Part shown: piece after piece, positions 8,191 to 17,274 of the stretch
How the letters are laid out: the number at the start of each line of letters is the position of its first letter
Position numbering within the stretch: position 1 is the first letter of the stretch
Assembly: GCA_963777735.1 (NCBI GenBank)
Contig: CAVZRQ010000005.1
Coordinates: 62,001-126,000 of the forward strand
DNA length: 64,000 bases
Source: ZC4RG30 sp963777735
GTDB taxonomy: Bacteria; Pseudomonadota; Gammaproteobacteria; Steroidobacterales; Steroidobacteraceae
Direction of reading: 5' to 3'
Notes under the pieces: model-generated
Told to the model about the DNA's origin: nothing
Database searches by the model: none
Seen by the model: only the letters and a program-made list of their open reading frames with translations
Position numbers and translations under genes: made by a program

Positions 8191-10558
8191 GGCGCGAGGT
8201 CCATGACCATTCGCGGATCTCGGGCATGTCCTGTCCGTGCTGGTTGATGTAGCGTCGATGTTCCTGCAATTTGCCTTTCAGCAACTGTTGCAATCGTGCG
8301 CCGGATTCTCCGGACTGGGGCACTCTCTTCACGACATTGAGCGCCAGATGAAAGCGGTCAAGTTCATTCAGCACCGTCATGTCGAATGGGGTGGTGATGG
8401 TGCCTTCCTCGCGGTAGCCGTGCACATGAAAGTTATCATGGTTGGTTCGTCGGTAGGTGAGTCGATGGATCAGCCAGGGATAGGCGTGAAACGCGAAGAT
8501 CACGGGCTTGTCGCAGGTGAACAACGCGTCGAACTGCGCGTCTTCCAGGCCATGCGGATGTTCGCTTCTGGATTGCAACCGCATCAGGTCAACCACATTG
8601 ACGACCCGCACCTTGAGCGATGGCAGGTGCTCGCGCAGGATTGACACTGCGGCCAGCGTCTCGAGTGTGGGCACATCGCCACAGCAGGCCAGTACTACAT
8701 CGGGTTCTGCGTCCTGGTCGCTGCTGGCCCAATGCCAAACGCCGATGCCTGCTGCGCAGTGCGCGGCGGCAGCGGGCATGTCGAGCCACTGCGGTGCAGG
8801 ATGTTTGCCGGCGATGACCACATTCACGTAATGCCGGCTGCGCAGACAGTGATCCATCACAGACAGCAGGCAGTTGCCATCCGGTGGCAGGTACACGCGG
8901 ACCACGTCTGATTTCTTGTTCACCACATGGTCGATGAACCCCGGATCCTGGTGCGAAAACCCGTTGTGGTCCTGGCGCCAGACATGTGAGGCAAGCAGGT
9001 AGTTCAGCGAGGCTATCGGGCGGCGCCATGGCAGCCCGGCGGTGACTTTCAGCCACTTGGCGTGCTGGTTGAACATCGAATCCACGATGTGGATAAAGGC
9101 TTCATAGCAGTTGAAGAGGCCGTGCCGGCCCGTCAGCAGATAGCCTTCCAGCCAGCCTTCACACTGGTGTTCACTCAGCATGGAGTCCATCACCCGCCCG
9201 CTCGGGGCGAGGAATTCATCCTGCGGTTCAATGGCCATGTTCCATTGGCGATTGGTGACTTCAAACAGGGCACCAAGACCGTTGGACATTGTTTCATCCG
9301 GACCAAACACCCGGAAGTTTCGCTGGGAGTCGTTGAGCTTCGCGATGTCGCGCAGGAAAGGCCCCAGGACGCGGGTGTCGCCATGGCCTCTGATGCCGCG
9401 GTCCGGCACATCGATGGCATAGTCCCGGAAATCAGGCATTGCGAGATCTCGCAACAGCAGGCCCCCGTTGGCGTGCGGGTTGGAACCCATGCGTCGCGAA
9501 CCCTGCGGTGCAAGCTCGGCAATCTCTGCAAGCAGGCGCCCGTGTGTATCGAAGAGCTCGTCCGGGCGGTAGCTGCGCAGCCATTCTTCGAGCAGCCGAA
9601 GATGCTCCGGATGTGCAGCCGGATCCGACAGCGGTACCTGGTGCGACCGGAACGTGCCTTCGATCTGTTTGCCGTCCACCACCTTTGGTCCGGTCCATCC
9701 CTTCGGGGATCTGAGCACGATCATCGGCCAGTGCGGACGCGTGCCGACACCCTGCGTGCGTGCCTGTCGCTGGATGGCGCGGATCTGCTCCACGGCATCA
9801 TCCATGGCCGTCGCCATCGCTTCATGCATTCGCGCGGGTTCATGACCTTCCACGAACAGGGGTGTCCATCCGTAGCCACGCAGCAGCTGCTCCAGTTCGT
9901 CGCGACCAATCCTGGCCAGCAGCGAGGGGTTGGCGATCTTGTAACCGTTGAGATGCAGGATCGGCAGCACCGCGCCATCGCCCACCGGGTCCAGGAATTT
10001 GTTCGAATGCCACGCGGTTGCCAGCGGGCCGGTCTCCGCCTCGCCATCGCCGACCACGCAGGCGACGATCAGGTCCGGGTTGTCGAACGCGGCACCGAAG
10101 GAATGACTGAGGGAGTATCCCAGCTCGCCACCTTCGTGGATCGACCCAGGGCACTCCGGCGATGCGTGGCTCGGAATTCCGCCAGGAAACGAGAACTGCA
10201 GGAAGAGCTTCTGCAGCCCGGCTTCATCCTGACTGATGTGCGGATAGATCTCGCTGTAACTGCCTTCGAGATAGGTATTGGCCACCACCGCCGGGCCGCC
10301 ATGTCCTGGTCCCGACACGAAGATCATGTCGAGATCGTTCTTGCGGATCACGCGGTTCAGGTGCGCATAGATGAAGTTCTGGCCCGGCGTGGTGCCCCAG
10401 TGACCGAGCAGCATGTGCTTCACGTCGGACAACACCAGCGGGCGCTTCAGCAGCGGATTGTCGAACAGGTAGATCTGGCCGACCGAAAGATAGTTGGCGG
10501 CGCGCCACCAGGCGTCGATCCTGTGCAGCAGATCGGGCGAAAGTGTGGGAGCCGTCAT
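8183..10558 (-). CDS. xfp: Phosphoketolase (xylulose-5-P/fructose-6-P)
   Basis: A 791-residue thiamine-diphosphate enzyme that cleaves xylulose-5-phosphate and/or fructose-6-phosphate with phosphate to acetyl-phosphate plus glyceraldehyde-3-phosphate or erythrose-4-phosphate. Family hallmarks are GPGHGGPAVVANTYLEG, the HEGGELGYSLSH segment and the ThDP/Mg motif GDGEAETGP with LNGYKIANPS. The length is as expected. It lies three bases downstream of ackA and overlaps pduL, so acetyl-phosphate has both an ATP-forming and a CoA-forming outlet in the same operon. Transaldolase at the head of the operon would help to recycle sugar phosphates. Whether it is bifunctional (Xfp) or Xu5P-specific (Xpk) cannot be told by eye. 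Confidence 0.93.
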   Translation of the reverse strand: MTAPTLSPDLLHRIDAWWRAANYLSVGQIYLFDNPLLKRPLVLSDVKHMLLGHWGTTPGQNFIYAHLNRVIRKNDLDMIFVSGPGHGGPAVVANTYLEGSYSEIYPHISQDEAGLQKLFLQFSFPGGIPSHASPECPGSIHEGGELGYSLSHSFGAAFDNPDLIVACVVGDGEAETGPLATAWHSNKFLDPVGDGAVLPILHLNGYKIANPSLLARIGRDELEQLLRGYGWTPLFVEGHEPARMHEAMATAMDDAVEQIRAIQRQARTQGVGTRPHWPMIVLRSPKGWTGPKVVDGKQIEGTFRSHQVPLSDPAAHPEHLRLLEEWLRSYRPDELFDTHGRLLAEIAELAPQGSRRMGSNPHANGGLLLRDLAMPDFRDYAIDVPDRGIRGHGDTRVLGPFLRDIAKLNDSQRNFRVFGPDETMSNGLGALFEVTNRQWNMAIEPQDEFLAPSGRVMDSMLSEHQCEGWLEGYLLTGRHGLFNCYEAFIHIVDSMFNQHAKWLKVTAGLPWRRPIASLNYLLASHVWRQDHNGFSHQDPGFIDHVVNKKSDVVRVYLPPDGNCLLSVMDHCLRSRHYVNVVIAGKHPAPQWLDMPAAAAHCAAGIGVWHWASSDQDAEPDVVLACCGDVPTLETLAAVSILREHLPSLKVRVVNVVDLMRLQSRSEHPHGLEDAQFDALFTCDKPVIFAFHAYPWLIHRLTYRRTNHDNFHVHGYREEGTITTPFDMTVLNELDRFHLALNVVKRVPQSGESGARLQQLLKGKLQEHRRYINQHGQDMPEIREWSWTSRHA

Positions 10559-10561
10559 GGA

Positions 10562-11758
10562 TCAGTTCTTGCCTTGTGTGTCGAGATGCAGGGCAGAGCG
10601 CGCCAGCATCAGTTCTTCGTCAGTGCGTATGACACGCACCCTTACGCCAGAGCCCGGCCTGGAGATCAGCGCTGCGGACCTTTCATTCGCTGCGACATCG
10701 AGCTCGATACCGAGAAATCCCAGTTCGCTGCAGATGCGTGACCGGATGGGGGCTGCGTTCTCACCGACGCCACCGGCGAACACCAGCGTGTCCAGGCCAC
10801 CGAGTGCAGCAGCAAAAGCGCCGATCCATTTCCGGGCGCCGTAACAGAACATGGCAATGGCATCGGCGGCTCGCGGCTCGGACGACTCCTGCGCCAGCAG
10901 GTCGCGCATATCGGCGCTGATGCCTGATACACCTAGCAGCCCTGAGTCATGGTTCACCATCTTCTGGAACTGTGCGGAGTCCATCTGTTGCGTCGAAGAC
11001 AGGTAGTGGCCAAGGCCCGGGTCGAGGTCGCCGGAGCGGGTGCCCATCATCATTCCTGACGCCGGCGTGAAGCCCATGCTGGTGTCGATGCTGCGGCCGT
11101 CGCGCACGGCGGCGAGGCTGGCGCCGTTGCCCAGATGCGCCAGGATCACGCGCCCCCGCTTGGCGGCCGGGTCATCGACGCGCACCAGCTCCTGCATCAG
11201 GTATGCATAGGAGAGTCCGTGGAAGCCATAACGCTGGATACCGAGATCGTGATACCGATGCGGTATGGGAAGCCGCCTTGCAACGGGCGGCATGTCGCTG
11301 TGGAACGCTGTGTCGAAGCAGGCCACGTGAGTCGCCGCCGGGTAACGATTCTGGGCGGCGGTGATGAGATCGATTTCGAAGGGCAGATGCTCGGGGTCGA
11401 ATGCCATGAAGCGCCGCAGTTCAGCCAACAGTTCAGGTGTCACTCGCACCGGCGCTGAGTGCGCCATGCCATGAACCACGCGGTGCGAAACTGTAGAAAC
11501 TCCTTCGAACGCGGGCTGGATTGCCAGCCAGTCGAACAGCCAGGACGTTGTCGCTTCGCGATCCGAGGCGGACAGTGGAAGAGTCTGCGGCACGTCTGCC
11601 CCGGTGCTGCTGACGATACAGCGCGTGCCTGGCAGGCCAATGCGATCGATCCTGCCCCGCATCAACACAATGGGTGTATCACGGGATTCAATGAGTGCAA
11701 AACGCAACGAAGATGACCCGGCGTTCAGGGTCAGCACACGCGGCACCGCTGCGGTCAT
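10562..11758 (-). CDS. ackA: Acetate kinase
   Basis: A 398-residue enzyme making acetate and ATP from acetyl-phosphate. The ASKHA-fold motifs are intact: LNAGSSS at the N-terminus, LGNGASLAAVRDG, MGTRSGDLDPG and FAGGVGENAAPIR. The start was set at ATG 11758 because it overlaps the tal stop by four bases (ATGA) and places LNAGSSS at the family position; the longer in-frame reading through tal is an artefact. It sits immediately upstream of phosphoketolase, the likely main source of its substrate. Confidence 0.92.
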   Translation of the reverse strand: MTAAVPRVLTLNAGSSSLRFALIESRDTPIVLMRGRIDRIGLPGTRCIVSSTGADVPQTLPLSASDREATTSWLFDWLAIQPAFEGVSTVSHRVVHGMAHSAPVRVTPELLAELRRFMAFDPEHLPFEIDLITAAQNRYPAATHVACFDTAFHSDMPPVARRLPIPHRYHDLGIQRYGFHGLSYAYLMQELVRVDDPAAKRGRVILAHLGNGASLAAVRDGRSIDTSMGFTPASGMMMGTRSGDLDPGLGHYLSSTQQMDSAQFQKMVNHDSGLLGVSGISADMRDLLAQESSEPRAADAIAMFCYGARKWIGAFAAALGGLDTLVFAGGVGENAAPIRSRICSELGFLGIELDVAANERSAALISRPGSGVRVRVIRTDEELMLARSALHLDTQGKN

Positions 11759-12849
11759 CGATTCCCGTCCTTTGCTGCCGACAGGCGCTTCGAGGCGACA
11801 CACTCCATCAAATGCTGCCACGATTTGAGGAACGACTGAACCCCGGTGCGCTGCAAATGTTCTGCGAGAACATCCAGGTCGACACCTGCGGCTTCGAAGC
11901 TGGCAAGCGTCGCGCGGGCATGAAGCCCGTCTTTGTCCATCGATCGGGCGACCAGGCCGTGGTGAGCGAACGCCTGCAGGGTTTTCTCGGGCAATGTGTT
12001 GATGGTGTTCGGCGCCACCAGTGATTCGACGTACAGCGTGTCTGACGCCTGCGGGTCCTTGGTGCCCGTGCTCGCCCACAGCAGTCGTTGGGGTCTTGCA
12101 CCTCTCAGTGCCAGTCGCTGCCACCGGGGTGAGGCCAGCATATCGAGGTGGGTCCGGTAGATGTCGCCCGCCACGGCGATGCCCAGCTGGTTATGCAGGG
12201 TCGCGGGGACGAGCGGGTTCGCCGCCGAATCCCAGCGGCTGATGAAAACCGATGCAACTGATTCGGGCGGCTTGCTCAGACCTGCGTCCAGACGCCGTTC
12301 GGCGCCGCGCAGATACGCTTCTGCAGCGGCCAGATACTGCCTGCAAGAGAAGAGCAGGGTGACGTTGACGGGCACGCCTTCGAATACACATTGTTCTATG
12401 GCGGCAAGTCCCACGGTGGTTCCGGGAATCTTGACGTACAGGTTCGGTCGCGCAGACTGCCGATGGACGCCCAGGGCGGCCTGGATGGTTGCGGCGGCAT
12501 CGTCCGCCAGCGTGGGCGAAACTTCCATCGACACCCAGCCGTCTACGCCATCAGTGGCATCGAAGGCGGGGCGCAGCAGGTCTGCTGCACGGCGCAGATC
12601 GGCAAGCGCCAGTTCCATGAACAGGGCTTCGTCGGATAGTTCACCAGGGGCGCCTTCGCGAATTGCCTGGTCATAGGCAGTGCTGCCGGCGATGGCCGAA
12701 TCGAATATGGTCGGGTTGGAGGTTAGTCCCGAGATGGCCCAGTCATTGATGTACTGTTGCAGGACACCACCGTCGAGGAGATCTCGCGTGATGTTGTCCA
12801 GCCACAGGCTTTGCCCGAAAGCCTGCGGCCATTGATTCCGGTCCATCAT
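11755..12849 (-). CDS. tal: Transaldolase
   Basis: A 364-residue transaldolase of the longer (TalA/Tal-Pgi-like) subfamily. It transfers dihydroxyacetone units between sedoheptulose-7-phosphate/erythrose-4-phosphate and hexose phosphates. The Schiff-base lysine is Lys140 in NLYVKIPGT. Other family segments are GLTSNPTIF near residue 42 and LLWASTGTKD in the C-terminal third. It is the first gene of the phosphoketolase operon; the next start is inside its stop codon. With phosphoketolase it permits carbon-conserving rearrangement of pentose and hexose phosphates. Confidence 0.9.
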   Translation of the reverse strand: MMDRNQWPQAFGQSLWLDNITRDLLDGGVLQQYINDWAISGLTSNPTIFDSAIAGSTAYDQAIREGAPGELSDEALFMELALADLRRAADLLRPAFDATDGVDGWVSMEVSPTLADDAAATIQAALGVHRQSARPNLYVKIPGTTVGLAAIEQCVFEGVPVNVTLLFSCRQYLAAAEAYLRGAERRLDAGLSKPPESVASVFISRWDSAANPLVPATLHNQLGIAVAGDIYRTHLDMLASPRWQRLALRGARPQRLLWASTGTKDPQASDTLYVESLVAPNTINTLPEKTLQAFAHHGLVARSMDKDGLHARATLASFEAAGVDLDVLAEHLQRTGVQSFLKSWQHLMECVASKRLSAAKDGNR

Positions 12850-12892
12850 CGGCAGATACGCTCATTTCGTGGTGGTGATCTGTCCGTTATCG

Positions 12893-12904
12893 CACATAGA
12901 TGTG
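12893..12904. promoter_or_regulatory. Inverted repeat in tal/P-type ATPase divergent region
   Basis: CACATAGATGTG is a perfect 12-bp palindrome in the 77-bp gap between the divergent starts of tal (12849) and the P-type ATPase (12927). It could be an operator serving one or both directions. No clear -10/-35 pair or Shine-Dalgarno is visible for the ATPase side, so the role is unproven. Confidence 0.25.
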
Positions 12905-12926
12905 AAAGCCGCGTGTAGTTCTTCTT

Positions 12927-15465
12927 ATGCCGACAATCCCGAAAAGTGAGCTGGTGGCCGGTATAAGCGCTGCCGAGGCGCGTCAGCGGTTGGCAAATGA
13001 AGGTCCCAACGAGCTGCCCGCCGCAGACCGGCGCTCACTCTGGGTACTGATACTGGAAATCATTCGCGAACCGATGTTTGCGCTGCTGATCGGCGCGGCA
13101 GTGCTCTACGCCTTGATTGGCGACCTGGGCGAAGCGGCCATCCTCCTCGCCTTTGCTTCCATCTCCGTGACGATTGCCATCGTGCAGCGCGGGCGCAGCG
13201 AAAGGGCGCTGGAGGCGCTGCGCGACCTCACCAGTCCACGTGCGCTGGTGATACGCGACGGGCAGCGCATCCGGATCGCGGGGCGCGAAGTGGTGCGCGG
13301 CGACCTGGTGGTGATCGGTGAAGGGGATCGCGTGCCGGCAGATGGTGTGCTCGTCTCGGGCGACCACATGGAAATGGATGAATCGCTGCTGACCGGCGAG
13401 TCAGTCCCGGTGCGCAAGCGCGCCGCCACACAAATGCCAGCAAGGCTCGAGTCCCCCGGCGGATCCGATTCACCACAGGTATTCTCCGGGTCGCTGGTGA
13501 TCCGGGGCACGGGGCTTGCCAGCATCCTCGCTACTGGTCCGCGCAGTGCCATTGGTGCCATCGGGCAATCGCTGACCGGTTTGACAACCGAGCAGCCGCG
13601 CCTGCAGCGGGAAACGCGCAGTCTGGTCATCGCCTTCGCAATCATCGGTGGCATCTTCAGCGTTACGGCTTTCCTGCTGACGGGTTGGCTGCGTGGCAAC
13701 TGGATCGAAGCACTGCTGGGCAGCATTGCGCTCAGCATGTCGCTGCTACCGGAAGAGTTTCCGCTGGTATTGACGGTGTTCATGGTGATGGGAGCCTGGC
13801 GGCTGTCGAAGCAGCAGGTACTTACGCGCCGCGCTGCCGCCATCGAGACGTTGGGCTCTGCAACGGTTCTCTGCACCGACAAGACCGGCACCCTGACACG
13901 AAACTTCATGTCCGTGGCACATCTGTGCAGCGGCACGGAGCAATGGCAGTCCACGAGCCCGCCGGAGCAGATCAGGCAATCCGCCAAATTGTCGCTGCTG
14001 CTGGAAATTGCGGCGCTGGCCAGTGACGCGCAGCGGCTCGATCCCATGGATCGTTCGCTGGCCGAGCTGCAGGATCTGGTTGCGGAGAAGGCGGCCGCCG
14101 GCACATTGCTGCGGGAGTATCCGCTGCGCGCCGACCTGCTGGCGGTTACACGGGTCTGGAATGGCGCAGCTGGCGCGCCTTCAAGGGTCGCCGCCAAAGG
14201 TGCGCCAGAAACCATTGCGCGGCTTTGCGGAATGTCGGAGACGCAGATCGTTGAGCTGGGTCAGCAGGTGGATGCGCTCGCCCAACAGGGGATGCGGGTG
14301 CTGGCCGTCGCACAGGCGGCAACGACGACCGATCTTCCCGCCACGCCTTCGTTTGATTTCAGGTTTCTCGGGCTGCTGGGTTTCGCCGATCCGCTGCGCG
14401 AGTCGGTGCCGGGCGCGATCCGCGACTGCCGGTCCGCAGGTATCCGCGTGATCATGATCACGGGTGATTACCCCGCCACCGCTCGTGCCATTGCACAGTC
14501 GGCCGGCATCGAAGCGATGGATGTATGCACGGGTGAAGACATCTCCGCCCTCGACGATGCAGTCAGTGGCGGAGCGCGTGCGTCGAACGGCTGTCTATGC
14601 ACGAATTTCACCGGCCCAGAAACTGCGCATCGTGAATGCATTGAAGGCCAACGGTGAAGTGGTGGCGATGACCGGCGATGGCGTGAATGATGCGCCAGCA
14701 CTCAAGGCCGCGCACATCGGTATCGCCATGGGCGGGCGCGGTACCGATGTTGCGCGCGAGTCGGCATCCATCGTGCTGCTGGATGATGACTTCGGATCCA
14801 TCGTCGGTGCCGTGCGTCTCGGTCGGCGGATCTACGACAACCTGCGCAAGGCCATGGGTTACATCCTTGCCATCCACGTACCGATTGCGGGTCTCGCGTT
14901 GTTGCCGGTGTTGCTGGGATGGCCCTTGATCCTCACCCCCATGCTGATCGCGTTGCTGGAGCTGATCATCGACCCGGCCTGTTCGGTCGTGCTGGAGGCT
15001 GAAAAGGAAGAGAGCGATGTCATGCGTCGCCCGCCCCGCCATCCGGACAGCCGCCTGCTCTCCAGCGCACTGGTCTGGTGGAGTTTGCTGCAGGGCACGC
15101 TTGCGCTCGCCATGGTTGCGGCTGTCTACATCTGGGCCATGCGAATGGAATTGCCGCAGGATGACGTGCGCGCCATCAGCTTTGTCACCCTGGCGGGAGT
15201 GAATATCCTGCTCATCTTCGTCAATCGGACGTTTTCCTCTTCACTGCGCGCTGCATTCGGCCGGCCAAACAAGGTGTTGTGGTGGGGCCTGGGGGCCGCA
15301 ATTGGCGTGCTTGCCCTGATTCTCTCCTGGCCTGATGCGCGCCAGTTTTTCGGGCTGGGCACGCTGCACGTTCAGGGGCTGGTTGTCTGTATCGCCGCGA
15401 CCGCGGCATTGCTGTTGGTGCTGGAGCTGGCCAAGCGCGGGTGGAGAACCCGTTTGACGACCTAG
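12927..15465 (+). pseudogene. Cation-transporting P-type ATPase, frameshifted
   Basis: Together the two frames encode an approximately 846-residue P-type ATPase. The first frame has the cation-ATPase N-terminal motif, actuator TGES near residue 155, an M4 motif PEEFP at about 275 and the phosphorylation site DKTGT with Asp318. The second frame supplies TGDGVNDAPALK and the last membrane helices. The frames join near 14561-14572, between the codons for DISALDDA and ERVRRTAVYAR; a single missing base explains the shift. Every functional motif is present on one side or the other, so a sequencing error is plausible. The ion is unknown: PEEFP differs from the PEGLP of Ca2+ pumps and the CPx of heavy-metal pumps. 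The divergent neighbour is the phosphoketolase operon. Confidence 0.8.
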
Positions 15466-15590
15466 GTCACAGTGCCATCTGCGCAAGGATGATAGGCGGC
15501 GCACATCCCGCATTGTGTCAAGTTGCTATCTTCAACCACTTGCGGCCCTGTGATTGTGCAGGCGCAGCACTTCGCCGCTGGAGAGTTGAG

Positions 15591-16823
15591 ATGTCGGGCA
15601 GACTGGCCATGATCACCGTGCTCTCTCTTGCGACTGGAACGGTTGCGGGCGCAGAGGAAGCAGCGGAGCCCATGTTCTCGTTGAGTGGGTTTGGCACACT
15701 GGGAGTGGTTCATTCCAGTGAGGATCAGGCGGACTTTGGCGTCGGGGCGTTTGTACCCAATGGCTCCGGCTACACGAGTGAGTGGAGTCCGGAAGTCGAC
15801 AGCAGGCTGGGAGCGCAGCTCACCGGCAGCTTCACCCCGCGATTATCGGCTACCGTGCAGCTGATAGCCGAGCAGCGCCATGATGGCGAATACCTGCCGC
15901 ATATCGAGTGGGCAAACATCAAGTACCAGCTGACGCCGCAGCTCAGCATCCGCGTCGGCCGCACGGCGTTGGCAAGTTTCCTCGTATCCGATTTTCGAAA
16001 GGTGGGCTACGCGAATCCGTGGGTCAGGCCACCCGAGGATGTGTATAGCCTGATACCGATCTCCAGCGCGGATGGTGTGGACGCGAGTTATCGCGTGCAG
16101 CTGGGAGATGTGTCCCACACGCTGCTGGCTGGCTATGGAAAGTCAAATACAAAGGCTCGAGACGGGGAATCCTACAAGAGCAGGCATGCCTGGTCCTTGT
16201 CGGACACTGTGGAATACGGTGATGCCACACTGCGCGTTGCATACCAGCGAGCCCGTGTGGAGGTGGACGCGCTTGATCCGGTGTTCGGTGGTTTCCGGCA
16301 GTTCGGCCCACAAGGCGTCGCGCTCGCTGAACAATACGACCCCAATGGTGCCCGGCTTACATTCCTGGCAATCGGCGCCATGTTCGATCCTGGCGCATGG
16401 TTCGCGACGGCAGAGTGGGGCAGGAGCAATCTGCGGTCAGCCTTCGGCAAGCGCACGGCCTGGTACGCTACCGGCGGCTACCGGCTAGGTGCCGTTACGC
16501 CGTACATCACCTATGCCAACGCAAAGGCCAACAGCAACACCGCCGATCCCGGCTTGTCGCTGACCGGGCTCCCGCCGGATGCCGCGGCAACCGCGGCGGT
16601 GCTCAACGCCTCGCTCAATGCGGTTCTCGGTGCGATTCCAGTGCAGCAGTCAATCTCGGCCGGCGGACGCTGGGATTTCAGGAAGAACATGGCCCTGAAA
16701 CTGCAATACGATCGGCTCAATCTGGGCGCCGGTTCTGCAGGAGTGCTTGGCAATGTGCAACCGGGATTCCAGACCGGCGGTACCGTGCATCTCTTCAGTA
16801 CGACTGTTGATTTCGTCTGGTGA
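15591..16823 (+). CDS. Outer-membrane porin-like protein
   Basis: A 410-residue protein from ATG 15591, chosen because a signal peptide (LAMITVLSLATGTVAGAEE) starts there and GAGAG precedes it; a longer in-frame reading begins inside the ATPase gene. The mature protein has alternating hydrophobic strands and many aromatic strand ends, and it terminates in VDFVW, a typical beta-barrel last strand with a C-terminal aromatic. The segment FSLSGFGTLGVVHSSEDQAD is a common porin opening. It is followed after 10 bases by a small periplasmic phosphate-binding-like protein, suggesting a joint role in anion or phosphate uptake, though this is inference. Confidence 0.7.
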   Translation: MSGRLAMITVLSLATGTVAGAEEAAEPMFSLSGFGTLGVVHSSEDQADFGVGAFVPNGSGYTSEWSPEVDSRLGAQLTGSFTPRLSATVQLIAEQRHDGEYLPHIEWANIKYQLTPQLSIRVGRTALASFLVSDFRKVGYANPWVRPPEDVYSLIPISSADGVDASYRVQLGDVSHTLLAGYGKSNTKARDGESYKSRHAWSLSDTVEYGDATLRVAYQRARVEVDALDPVFGGFRQFGPQGVALAEQYDPNGARLTFLAIGAMFDPGAWFATAEWGRSNLRSAFGKRTAWYATGGYRLGAVTPYITYANAKANSNTADPGLSLTGLPPDAAATAAVLNASLNAVLGAIPVQQSISAGGRWDFRKNMALKLQYDRLNLGAGSAGVLGNVQPGFQTGGTVHLFSTTVDFVW

Positions 16824-16833
16824 GGTGCCAGCA

Positions 16834-17274
16834 ATGAACGCCCCGGCTCGGGTTGGTGCCGCAGTTGTCAGTCTGCTGCTTGCTGCCACTGGCGGCACGG
16901 CGGTGGCTGAAGTGGTGGTGGTGGTTTCCGCTCAAAGTGAGATCACCACGTTGAGCAGGAGCCAGGTGGCGGATATTTTCCTGGGCAAGGCGCGGCGATT
17001 TCCCAATGGCGTTCTGGCGCAGCCCGTCGACCAGATCGAGGGTTCCGCTGCGCGCAATGAGTTCTACGCGAGTTTTGCAGACAGGACTCCCGCGCAGATC
17101 AAGTCACATTGGTCGAAAATCGTCTTCACCGGCAGAGGGCAGCCGCCGGCCGCCGTGGCCACCAGCGAGGAACTGAAACGCCGCGTTGCGGCCAACCCCG
17201 CCGCCATCGGCTACATCGACCGCAGTCAGCTGGATTCCACTGTCCGCGCGCTCCGCAGATCGGTCCCGGACTAG
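16834..17274 (+). CDS. Small PstS-like periplasmic protein
   Basis: A 146-residue protein starting at ATG 16834, with GAGGTG upstream and a signal peptide ending near GTAVAEVVVVV. The body (ITTLSRSQVADIFLGKARRFPNG, then HWSKIVFTGRGQPP and NPAAIGYIDRSQ) matches the compact phosphate ABC-transporter substrate-binding-like proteins, which are about half the size of PstS and usually lack a cognate permease. It follows the porin gene directly and ends four bases into the convergent GGDEF/EAL gene. A true phosphate-binding function is unproven. In other bacteria such small proteins are often paired with porins or sensor genes. Confidence 0.7.
   Translation: MNAPARVGAAVVSLLLAATGGTAVAEVVVVVSAQSEITTLSRSQVADIFLGKARRFPNGVLAQPVDQIEGSAARNEFYASFADRTPAQIKSHWSKIVFTGRGQPPAAVATSEELKRRVAANPAAIGYIDRSQLDSTVRALRRSVPD

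Noticed and set aside
9062..10741. 559-codon open frame on the plus strand opposite phosphoketolase and acetate kinase
   Set aside because: It is fully antisense to genes with intact catalytic motifs, and its translation has no family-like features. Long antisense frames are common at this GC content.
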